Assembly (NCBI GenBank): GCA_036555065.1
Contig: DATBLZ010000124.1
Coordinates: forward strand, 1 to 57,103
Direction of reading: 5' to 3'
DNA: 57,103 nt
Source of the DNA: DATBLZ01 sp036555065
GTDB taxonomy: Bacteria; Pseudomonadota; Gammaproteobacteria; Steroidobacterales; Rariloculaceae
Under the pieces are notes generated by a model. The model was not told the origin of the DNA. It saw only the letters and a program-made list of their open reading frames with translations, and did not search any database. Below are positions 1 through 6,762 of the stretch, piece by piece. Position numbers and translations under genes: made by a program. Each line of letters begins with the position of its first letter. Within the stretch, counting starts at the first letter, position 1.

Positions 1-593
1 ATGCCGAGCGCCGGCAGAAACGCGAACAAAACCATCAAGCCGAGCGCCTCGGCCTGCGCGCCCGGGCGCCCCGCGAGCCAGCCGCCGCGGTTCAATATCT
101 CCGCCGCGAAAGCGAGGATCGGCCACACGGCAAGAATGCAGAGCACGACCTTCGTGACCGGCCTCAGCAAGGGTCGGCCGAGCATCACCAATCTGAAGGC
201 GACGATGAAACCGATCGGCCCGACCATCGTGATCGAGAGCATCGTGAAGAACCACTCGTCCATCGGCAGAAGCCCCGTGAAACCGAAGTAGAGACCGCGC
301 GTCGCGAGCGCGACGAACATCAGTGAGAGCCACATGAAGCACATGATCATCTCGAGGCCGAGCACCCAACGTGAGACTCGTAAGGTTCCGAAGGTCATAC
401 GATCAATCCTCTCTGTGTAACTTGCGACGACACAGCCGAACGCCCAGCGAAGCGCTTCCGGCCCCATCGGTAAATGCTCGATCTCGCTGCGCATCGCGCG
501 CGCCCACTCGGCGCGCCCGGACGGCAACACGCGCGCCGCATGCGCAGCGAGCCGTGCAGCGATTCGTCGAGACAGTGTGATGCGGTCTTTCAT
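1..593 (-). CDS. Membrane protein paired with PadR regulator (C-terminus cut by window edge)
   Basis: This reading frame is open from an ATG at 593 to base 1, so at least 197 codons are present and the C-terminus lies outside. The first 65 residues are cytoplasmic and basic, with the pattern RAEWARAMRSEIEHLP followed by ALRWAFGCV. I recognise this arrangement from membrane proteins encoded next to PadR regulators. Hydrophobic segments follow at about residues 70-95, 105-128 and 135-155, and a fourth begins near 180. It starts 19 bases after the stop of the PadR gene and on the same strand, so the two probably form one operon and PadR probably controls it. A later in-frame ATG at 398 has a better ribosome binding site (AGAGGA), but the conserved N-terminal block favours 593. 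Its function is unknown. Confidence 0.72.
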   Translation of the reverse strand, partial: MKDRITLSRRIAARLAAHAARVLPSGRAEWARAMRSEIEHLPMGPEALRWAFGCVVASYTERIDRMTFGTLRVSRWVLGLEMIMCFMWLSLMFVALATRGLYFGFTGLLPMDEWFFTMLSITMVGPIGFIVAFRLVMLGRPLLRPVTKVVLCILAVWPILAFAAEILNRGGWLAGRPGAQAEALGLMVLFAFLPALG

Positions 594-612
594 GCCCTGC
601 GTCGAACGCCGC

Positions 613-918
613 TCACGCGGGGCTCGCGATCGGTCCCCGCTCGAGCGCTTGAGATGCGGCCTGCTCCTGCGCTAGCGCGACACCTCGGAGCGTCAACCGG
701 TACACGTGCCGCGGGGGTCGACCTGCCTGCGGCGAAGGCTCCCACTTCGATTCGAGCAGCCCCTGGTCGCCGAGGCGCATGAGGACCGGATACAGGGTGC
801 CGGACTTGAGGCCGGTCAGCTTCGAGAGCTCATATCCGTGGCGCCAGGCCACAGGCGCTTCGAGAAGCGCCGCGATGAGCACCTTTGTCTGCGGGGAGAT
901 GTTGCGACGCCGAGCCAT
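613..918 (-). CDS. PadR family transcriptional regulator
   Basis: A 101-residue winged-helix protein. The PadR signature is visible: HGYELSKLTGLKSGTLYPVLMRLGDQGLL (in parts, residues about 28-56) followed by the wing with GRPPRHVYRLT. It belongs to the short PadR class, with little beyond the DNA-binding domain and one C-terminal helix that would dimerise. The first 12 residues (MARRRNISPQTK) are the usual basic tail. The gene lies directly upstream of, and in line with, a membrane protein that it probably represses. There is no Shine-Dalgarno sequence before the ATG, and the predicted promoter places the transcript start within a base or two of the start codon, which suggests leaderless translation. 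The ligand is unknown. Confidence 0.9.
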   Translation of the reverse strand: MARRRNISPQTKVLIAALLEAPVAWRHGYELSKLTGLKSGTLYPVLMRLGDQGLLESKWEPSPQAGRPPRHVYRLTLRGVALAQEQAASQALERGPIASPA

Positions 919-925
919 AGCAGAA

Positions 926-953
926 AGTCTACATATATAGGCTTCGATGTCAA
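926..953 (-). promoter_or_regulatory. Predicted padR promoter with internal PadR-like operator
   Basis: On the minus strand, TTGACA (948-953) and TAGACT (926-931) are separated by 16 bases. The spacer carries the AT-rich palindrome TATATA, which resembles the ATAT-rich operators bound by PadR proteins, so autorepression is likely. The -10 hexamer lies only 7 bases from the ATG at 918. Confidence 0.55.
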
Positions 954-1028
954 CGGACTTGCGTCACAGTCCGCGAATCGCCTGCAACCGGCCGGCCGCC
1001 TTGGGTGCGGCCCGGGGCCTGGCGGCCC

Positions 1029-1331
1029 TCAACAGCAGGAGCAGCGCGACGGTCCGTGCCCTTCGCTAAGCACGCGACCGCCGGCATCGGCAAGCGCGAT
1101 TCTGAGCGCGCGGCCGTCCTCGAGCTCGAGGGTCAAGTCACTCGCGACGAGCCGTGCGGGATCGGGGATGGCGGCGATGCCGATCTCGCCTTCGATGCGG
1201 TGGACGCCGGGTACGGGCAATCCCGAAGGGGTCATGCCCTGAAAGCGGCGGATTCGGTAGCGCACAGGGGCAAACCGTTGCTCGCGCCAACCCACGCGGC
1301 CGACGCCTGCGCATTCCTCGACGAGCTTCAT
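1029..1331 (-). CDS. Conserved hypothetical protein, 100 aa
   Basis: A small soluble protein with no signal peptide or membrane helix. I do not recognise a named domain. It ends in an unusual Cys-rich tail, CSCC, just before the stop, which could bind metal or be redox active. I chose the ATG at 1331 over an in-frame ATG at 1346. A strong GGAGG sits five bases upstream of 1331, and a TATACT hexamer at 1353-1358 would start the transcript close to 1346. It is followed on the same strand by the PadR gene, which has its own promoter. Confidence 0.6.
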   Translation of the reverse strand: MKLVEECAGVGRVGWREQRFAPVRYRIRRFQGMTPSGLPVPGVHRIEGEIGIAAIPDPARLVASDLTLELEDGRALRIALADAGGRVLSEGHGPSRCSCC

Positions 1332-1352
1332 GAGGCCCTCCGTCATCGAGCG

Positions 1353-1358
1353 AGTATA
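1353..1358 (-). promoter_or_regulatory. Predicted -10 element for the 100-aa hypothetical gene
   Basis: TATACT on the minus strand matches five of six consensus bases. No good -35 hexamer is visible 16-18 bases upstream. The position agrees with a short leader carrying GGAGG before the ATG at 1331. Confidence 0.35.
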
Positions 1359-1469
1359 GCGTCGAAGGCGGCGGCGGTCCGGCCTGGCGGGGGCTCGCCG
1401 GCAGGGGCTAGAATCCTGCTCAAGCGGAAGCCGATCCGAAGAATTAGAACCAAAGACTAAGGAGCCACC

Positions 1470-1997
1470 ATGACTCAGCGAATTGCCCTACTGTTCGGGC
1501 TCTCATTGATCGCCGGTCTTGCGAGCGCGCAGAGCGCACAGGAGATCAGAACCCAGTTCTTCGCCGAGGTCGACGCCGTCAAGGCGCAGGCCGATGAGCT
1601 CAACGCGAAAATGCTCGCCCCGGAGGTTTACGCCGAGGGTCTCGAGCTCTACGTCGAAGCCGGCGACACGCTCGCGAAAGGCAAGAACCTCGACGACGTT
1701 CGCGAGGATCTCGCCGAGGCGAAAGGTCACTTTCAAACGGCCGTCGAGAAAGCGACGCTCGCCAATACGACGTTCGCCGGCGCGCTGACGGCGCGCGGCG
1801 ATGCCGAGAAAGCCGGCGCGGCGCAGTACGCCGCGCGCGACTGGCAGAAGGCGGAAGAGGAGCTCGTCGAAGCGGCGACGGTCCTCGAAGGCGGTAACCT
1901 CAAGCGCGCCGCGGACCTCGCGGGCGACATCGAAAAGAGCTATCGAGAGGTCGAGGCCGACGCTATCGCCGCAAAGGCGCGAGCCGGCGCCAACTAG
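1470..1997 (+). CDS. Secreted helical protein, DUF4398-like
   Basis: A 175-residue protein with a clear signal peptide (hydrophobic core to about residue 18, cleavage after ASA). The rest is almost entirely charged amphipathic helix rich in Ala, Glu and Lys, for example ARDWQKAEEELVEAATVLEGG. This composition and length resemble periplasmic helical-bundle proteins of the DUF4398 type, which often precede OmpA-family genes, but no OmpA gene follows here. AAGGAG lies seven bases before the ATG. TAGAAT at 1409-1414 is a plausible -10 element. The gene stands alone, with the convergent gene 40 bases away. It is probably a periplasmic envelope-associated protein; its role is unknown. Confidence 0.62.
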   Translation: MTQRIALLFGLSLIAGLASAQSAQEIRTQFFAEVDAVKAQADELNAKMLAPEVYAEGLELYVEAGDTLAKGKNLDDVREDLAEAKGHFQTAVEKATLANTTFAGALTARGDAEKAGAAQYAARDWQKAEEELVEAATVLEGGNLKRAADLAGDIEKSYREVEADAIAAKARAGAN

Positions 1998-2038
1998 ACT
2001 CGGGTTCGACCGCCTCCTCCCGGAGGCGCTGGGCGCGC

Positions 2039-2443
2039 TCAACGCCGCCTGAAACCGTAGTAGGTATCGTCGAGGTCGGGCTGCGCCTCGGTGACCGTCG
2101 GGTCGTCGACCTCATCTGCCGCGCGCCGGCCGACCTTCGTGCTGCGCCGCTCGGTCTCAGCGCGTTTTCCGATCGCAGGCGCACTCGTGCCGCGGCGATC
2201 CTCTTTGCCGCGACGGTCCTCGTGATGGCGGTAGCGGCAAGCGCAGCGATCGCGCTTGTCGCACCCCGACAAAGGCAGTATCGGCGCGTCTTTGCTGAGG
2301 TAGCGCTTGCCGCGCTCGGCCTTAGCGGCCTCGCACGCATCCTCCGAGCAGCGGATCTCGACGGCGCGGTAGCTCGCGGAACGCGGCTCGGCGCGGCTCG
2401 CTTTGTGCGCCTTGGAGGAGACGCCTGGCTTGAACAATCCCAT
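2039..2443 (-). CDS. Conserved hypothetical protein with Cys motif and EDRR tail
   Basis: A 134-residue cytoplasmic protein. The middle has SYRAVEIRCSEDACEAAK, then KDAPILPLSGCDKRDRCACRYRHHEDRR. That is a cluster of conserved cysteines followed by a His-Glu-Asp-Arg-Arg block and a long charged tail. I have seen this layout in unannotated proteobacterial proteins, but know of no function. The Cys residues could bind metal. The start at 2443 is preceded by GGAAG at good spacing. An open frame continues upstream to 2575 but shows no conserved-looking sequence, so I left it out. The gene ends 41 bases from the convergent secreted helical protein. Confidence 0.6.
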   Translation of the reverse strand: MGLFKPGVSSKAHKASRAEPRSASYRAVEIRCSEDACEAAKAERGKRYLSKDAPILPLSGCDKRDRCACRYRHHEDRRGKEDRRGTSAPAIGKRAETERRSTKVGRRAADEVDDPTVTEAQPDLDDTYYGFRRR

Positions 2444-2600
2444 CGCTTCCGTGCTCGGAACGAGTGTGTCACCAAGACTACTCCTCGACGGCCAAGAGGC
2501 GCTGATCTGCCTCACAGTTGGACGACGCAAACGATTATGTAATTGCTGCGGTGTGGCTCCCGTTTGCGCCGACACACTACCGTGCGGCGCTCGTGACTGC

Positions 2601-3107
2601 TCAAGCGCTGACAGGAAAATCCCGGCCGATCTCCTGGATTCGCTTCTGCAGGCTAAGACGGTCGAGAGACCTAATAGGCAAATTCACGAGAGCGCCAATG
2701 CGATTGTTCAGCATTCGCAGCGTGTCGGCGAACGCGAGCCGCCGTTGAGCTTCGTTGCCCGTCGCAAGGGTGGGATCAGGCATACCCCAGTGCGCGGTCA
2801 TCGGCTGACCCGGCCAAATAGGACAGACTTCTCCGGCCGCGTTGTCGCAAACCGTGAACACAAAATCGAGCGGGACGGTGCCGGGCTTCGCGAACTCGTT
2901 CCAGCTCTTCGAACGCAAGTCGGCGGTCGCGTAGCCTTGCCGCCGCAACAGCTCGAGTGCGTAAGGGTGGACTTCACCTTTCGGGAAGCTCCCCGCGCTG
3001 TGAGCTCTGAAGCGCCCCCGCCCGAGGCGATTCAAAACGCATTCCGCGATGATGCTTCGTGCCGAGTTGCCGGTACAGATAAAGAGCACGTTGTAGACGT
3101 TGGCCAT
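2601..3107 (-). CDS. arsC: Arsenate reductase, LMW protein tyrosine phosphatase type
   Basis: A 168-residue cytoplasmic protein. The N-terminal phosphatase loop VLFICTGNSARS (residues about 8-19) carries the nucleophilic Cys. The motif HWGMPDP with the general acid Asp lies near residue 110, and VFTVCDNAAGEVCP supplies the additional cysteines that resolve the disulfide in thiol-coupled arsenate reductases. This family reduces arsenate to arsenite, which needs an exporter such as ArsB or Acr3. No exporter or ArsR is in the window, so this is an orphan and could also act as a general low-molecular-weight phosphatase. tRNA-Arg lies upstream on the same strand. Confidence 0.85.
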   Translation of the reverse strand: MANVYNVLFICTGNSARSIIAECVLNRLGRGRFRAHSAGSFPKGEVHPYALELLRRQGYATADLRSKSWNEFAKPGTVPLDFVFTVCDNAAGEVCPIWPGQPMTAHWGMPDPTLATGNEAQRRLAFADTLRMLNNRIGALVNLPIRSLDRLSLQKRIQEIGRDFPVSA

Positions 3108-3184
3108 GACTGCGGGAGTCTACAACACCTTCCGTTTCATTCCGGTTAACTGCGTGCGCCGACCGGTGACCCGGCCTTGAGAAT

Positions 3185-3261
3185 TGGCGCGCCCGGAGAG
3201 ATTCGAACTCCCGACTTCCGGCTTCGTAGGCCGGCGTTCTATCCAGCTGAACTACGGGCGC
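3185..3261 (-). tRNA. tRNA-Arg (anticodon ACG)
   Basis: A complete cloverleaf. The acceptor stem is GCGCCCG/CGGGCGC, the anticodon stem CCGGC/GCCGG closes a CTACGAA loop with anticodon ACG, the T loop is TTCGAAT, the discriminator is G, and CCA is encoded. It reads CGU (and CGC/CGA after inosine modification). Confidence 0.95.
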
Positions 3262-3318
3262 GTCGCAATGCGGCTCGGATCCGAGCGCGGCATTGTAGCG
3301 GCTCGGGGCCGCAGCCGC

Positions 3319-4260
3319 CTAGCCCGAGGCGAAGAGGGAGAGCGCCGCATGGTCACGGACGTATCGCTCTACGTGCTCGCGGTAGTAGCCGCGAACCCGC
3401 CGTGTGATCGCGCCGCCGCCGTCAGGAAAGGCCTTCGTGGTCCCATCCTCCATGCGTAGCGTGTAAACCGGCATGACCTCGCGCGTTGCGCTCGAAAGGA
3501 AGCATTCGCTTGCGCGCCGCGCCTGCTCCGCGTCAATCTCGGTCTCGTGCGTCGCGAGCCCATTGGCCTTGCAGGCCTCGTGGATCGCAGCTTTGGTGAG
3601 GCCGCGCAGGTTCGCGGCCGTCTGCGACGGCGTTACGAGCCTTCCGTCGATGACGAAAAAGACATTGCTATTGGAAGCCTCGGTAATCAGCCCGGCTTCG
3701 CTGAGCATGAGGCAGTCGTCGGCACCGGCAGCGCGCGCCTCCATGACGCCGAGCACGTTGTTGAGGTAGTTGCCGCCCTTGATGTTGGGGTCGAGTGCCT
3801 CGCGCGGGTTGCGCCGCGTGCCGACGACGGCGACGTTGACGCCGCGCGAATAGAAAACGGGGTTCCACGCCGGCACTTCTTTGACGATGACGACGAGCCG
3901 CGTACGCGCCTCGCGACTCGGCAAGAGGTCCATCGGCCCATCGCCGCGCGTGACCGTGAAGCGAACGTATACGTCGCGCTTGGCTTGCGCCGCGCCGCTC
4001 GCGCGGACCGTCGCGCGAATCTGCTCCGTGACCGCGTCGCGGCTGAAGCCGATATTCAGGTGAATCAAGCGCGCCGAGTTCTCGAACCTCCGCCAATGCT
4101 CCTCGTAAAAGAGAGGCACGCCGTCGTAGGTCCGAAACACCTCGTAAATCGAATCGCCGAACAAGAACCCGCGGTCCATGACGGGCACGCGCGCGTCCGC
4201 TGTCGGCGTGATCACGCCGTCCACGTTCGTGACACTGCGAACGTCAGCCACGGTATTCAC
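3319..4260 (-). CDS. Aminotransferase class IV (D-alanine or branched-chain transaminase)
   Basis: A 313-residue PLP enzyme of fold type IV. DRGFLFGDSIYEVFRTYDG (residues about 29-47) is the family N-terminal signature. The PLP lysine is in NIKGGNYLNN near residue 163. Later landmarks are EASNSNVFFV, the phosphate-binding ANLRGLTK and SSATREVMPV. The family contains both branched-chain aminotransferases and D-amino acid transaminases, and sequence alone does not separate them here. The start overlaps the end of alanine racemase by 17 bases, so the two are translationally coupled. A role in D-alanine/D-glutamate supply for peptidoglycan is therefore more likely than leucine/valine synthesis. 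Confidence 0.85.
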   Translation of the reverse strand: MNTVADVRSVTNVDGVITPTADARVPVMDRGFLFGDSIYEVFRTYDGVPLFYEEHWRRFENSARLIHLNIGFSRDAVTEQIRATVRASGAAQAKRDVYVRFTVTRGDGPMDLLPSREARTRLVVIVKEVPAWNPVFYSRGVNVAVVGTRRNPREALDPNIKGGNYLNNVLGVMEARAAGADDCLMLSEAGLITEASNSNVFFVIDGRLVTPSQTAANLRGLTKAAIHEACKANGLATHETEIDAEQARRASECFLSSATREVMPVYTLRMEDGTTKAFPDGGGAITRRVRGYYREHVERYVRDHAALSLFASG

Positions 4261-5323
4261 GCCGCAGGCGTCCGCCTAGACGCGTGAGGATTTCGTAGCT
4301 GATCGTGCCCGCGCTCGTAGCGACGTCGTCGAGCGAAATGCCGTTGCCGATGAAATCCACGAGCATGCCTTCCGTCACATCCTGCTCCGGCAACGTCGAG
4401 ACGTCGAGGCACAAGAGGTCCATCGAGACGCGTCCGACGATCGGCACGCGCCTGCCGTTGATGCTCGCAACCCCTCGGTTGCCGAGCGTACGCGGGTAAC
4501 CGTCGGCGTAACCGAGTCCGACGACTGCGATCCGCGCCGGCGGCGAGGCGGCGTAGGTCGCTCCATAGCCTATCGTCGCGGGCGCATCGAGCGTGCGCAG
4601 CTGCAAGATCGGCGCGCGCAGGGAGACGACGGCGTCGACGGGATTCGGCCGCGCCGCGAACGGATTGCCGCCGTAGAGCGCGATCCCGGGCCGAACGAGG
4701 TCGCCGCGGTGCGCGCTGCTCAAGAACGCGCCCGCCGAATTGCCGATCGAGGTCTTCGCTTCCGGCAGCCGCGCGCGGATACTCGCGAACGCCGCGAGCT
4801 GATCCCGGTTGAGGTTGTGATCCGGTTCGTCCGCACACGCAAGATGCGTCAACACGCACGCGATCTCGAGCGCGCTCAAGAGCGCCCGATCAGACGCGAG
4901 CGCGTCGACCTCCGCGCGCGTCATCCCAAGCCGAGTCATTCCCGTGTCGACGTGCAACGCGGCCGGTCCGCCGATGCTGGCCCAACCCCGAACTTGGCTC
5001 AGCGAATTGAGCACCGGGATCAGCGCCGCCGTCTTGAGCGCGCGCTCAGTCCCGGGGATGGCGCCCGAGAGCACGAATATCCGCGGCCTCGGCAAGACGT
5101 CACGGAGCTCATGGCCCTCATCGAGCGTCGCAACAAAAAATGTGCGGCACCCCTCAGCGAACAAGCGGCGCGCGACTGGAGCGAGGCCGAGCCCGTACGC
5201 ATTCGCCTTGACGACGGCGCCGCACTCGGCGGGCGCCACCGTGCGCCGCAAAAGGCCGTAGTTCCGCGCAAGCGCATCGAGATCGACGACGAGAACGCCC
5301 GTGGCGCCGGAGTGAGGCTGCAT
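4244..5323 (-). CDS. alr: Alanine racemase
   Basis: A 359-residue enzyme that interconverts L- and D-alanine for cell-wall synthesis. The PLP lysine is in AVVKANAYGLG (near residue 38). HVDTGMTRLG, the phosphate-binding LVRPGIALYGG and the second catalytic tyrosine in TIGYGATY (about residue 255) are all present. RVSMDLLCLDV and the C-terminal DFIG match the family. The start is the ATG at 5323. The open frame extends upstream without conserved sequence and would run into the isomerase gene, which ends two bases away. It is the middle gene of a leftward three-gene operon. It is probably one of the essential D-alanine sources unless a second racemase exists elsewhere. Confidence 0.95.
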   Translation of the reverse strand: MQPHSGATGVLVVDLDALARNYGLLRRTVAPAECGAVVKANAYGLGLAPVARRLFAEGCRTFFVATLDEGHELRDVLPRPRIFVLSGAIPGTERALKTAALIPVLNSLSQVRGWASIGGPAALHVDTGMTRLGMTRAEVDALASDRALLSALEIACVLTHLACADEPDHNLNRDQLAAFASIRARLPEAKTSIGNSAGAFLSSAHRGDLVRPGIALYGGNPFAARPNPVDAVVSLRAPILQLRTLDAPATIGYGATYAASPPARIAVVGLGYADGYPRTLGNRGVASINGRRVPIVGRVSMDLLCLDVSTLPEQDVTEGMLVDFIGNGISLDDVATSAGTISYEILTRLGGRLRREYRG

Positions 5324-5325
5324 CG

Positions 5326-6633
5326 CTACGATTCTAACGGAAGGCTTGCCTTCACGACCTCGGCAGAGGTCTCCGTGCTGATCACGTACGCGCCGACGCC
5401 GATCGGGACGAGCGCGGACTCTCCGCGCACAAGCGCCCGAATCGGGCGGCCGTCCGCGCCCGCGACGACGACGTCGCCGGAGATGACGTGGAGACTGTGC
5501 GGCAACTCGCGCGGGACGGCCACGGGAACCCGCGGCGTCGGCCGCAAGTGCTCGACGCGGAAATATTCCGAGTCTACGGAGCGGTAGACGCCGGGGCGCC
5601 CGGGCACGGCACGCGGCTCGGCAATGAAATCTGCGCCGCGTGTACCCTTCAAGCTCAGCGCCGCGATTGCCGCATCGACGTCGACCGTGCGCAGCGGAAA
5701 ACGCACGTTGTCCCACGCGCGAAACGTCGGCCCCGGACGTCGAATCTCGAGCGCGAGTATCTCACGCGCTTCGGGATTGCCGAGCGCGTGCACCTCGGCC
5801 GAGGGCGAGCGGTCCGTGTCCACGAGCACGCGCGCGGGAGTGGCGTTGTGAATGACCTGCCCCGCGGCAACGGGAATGACGTTGAGCCCGTCGAGCACGC
5901 GCCAGTAAAGCGATTTGAGCTCGGTCAAAAGCGCCGCGACCTGCGGCCACGCGCCACGTTCGCGGAGCCGATCCTGCAAGGAAGCTCCGAGACTCGCCAC
6001 GGCGGCTTTGCGAGCCGCAAGCCAGGGGCCGACGACGGCCTGAACCGCGTGGGCATCGAAGTCCGCGGCAAAGCACGCGAGGAAGTCGCGTTGGCGTTGC
6101 AGGCCGGTCGTCAAATCCGCACGCAGCGCGGCGCCGTCGACATCGGCGGAGAACCCGACCCTGATCGTCGCTCCGGGCTCGGCCTCGATGATGACGTAAA
6201 CCTCTGTGCAGCCTTGCGGGTGTCCCTGAACGGACAAAAGCTCGCGAATATCGAGCGTCTTCGGCAATAGCGGAAAACGCGAACCGTAGCGAGCTACGAG
6301 CTCGGAACCCAAGAACGCTTCGCCGTGCTTCGCGAGCAATTGCGGCAGCGTGAGCTCGGATCCATCGCCGAGCTTGAGCCGGCTCGGGTACTTGGCAGCC
6401 TCCGCATCTTCGTCGTATGCCGCAATCTCGAAGGCTTCACCGAGCCCCATGCCCGTGGCCTCGAGCTGCCCTGGAAGCTCGCAGAGCCCTTTGAAGCGCC
6501 GTATGCCCGTGCCGCCCCACGGCCGCTCCACGAAATTGTTGGATCTCGGTGTGATGAGCGTCGCAGCGAGCTCTCTCGCAACCGCGACATCGCCGCGCAG
6601 CAATCGCCCGGCAAGGGACTCGGAATGCGCCAA
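5326..6633 (-). CDS. Mannose-6-phosphate isomerase-like protein (class I)
   Basis: A 435-residue cupin protein related to type I phosphomannose isomerase. Visible landmarks are FVERPWGGTGIRRFK near the N-terminus, QGHPQGCTEVYVII with candidate metal ligands, the insert-rich helical middle, and VHALGNPEAREILALEIRRPG with FRAWDN in the second cupin half. The canonical GTVHA motif is altered: GQVIHNATPARV appears before VHALGN, so activity on mannose-6-phosphate is not certain. I chose a TTG start at 6633 because AGGGAGG lies five bases upstream and no ATG exists in the conserved part. A longer frame to 7101 runs antisense through the coiled-coil gene and is not real. It heads the operon with alr and the aminotransferase. 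Confidence 0.72.
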   Translation of the reverse strand: MAHSESLAGRLLRGDVAVARELAATLITPRSNNFVERPWGGTGIRRFKGLCELPGQLEATGMGLGEAFEIAAYDEDAEAAKYPSRLKLGDGSELTLPQLLAKHGEAFLGSELVARYGSRFPLLPKTLDIRELLSVQGHPQGCTEVYVIIEAEPGATIRVGFSADVDGAALRADLTTGLQRQRDFLACFAADFDAHAVQAVVGPWLAARKAAVASLGASLQDRLRERGAWPQVAALLTELKSLYWRVLDGLNVIPVAAGQVIHNATPARVLVDTDRSPSAEVHALGNPEAREILALEIRRPGPTFRAWDNVRFPLRTVDVDAAIAALSLKGTRGADFIAEPRAVPGRPGVYRSVDSEYFRVEHLRPTPRVPVAVPRELPHSLHVISGDVVVAGADGRPIRALVRGESALVPIGVGAYVISTETSAEVVKASLPLES

Positions 6634-6762
6634 ACAATCCTCCCTGGATTTTCGCCAGCAGTATGCCAGATCGCTTATGTCAAAACGTGACTGGTTACCA
6701 AGTCCGCCTTGTGTAAAGCGGTTAACCTTCGCCGAGCTACTCAGGCAACTACCCAGGGACGT

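Noticed and set aside
3177..3459. Two small plus-strand open frames over the tRNA-Arg gene
   Set aside because: They are translations of the tRNA complement and of the antisense aminotransferase end; the cloverleaf explains the sequence.
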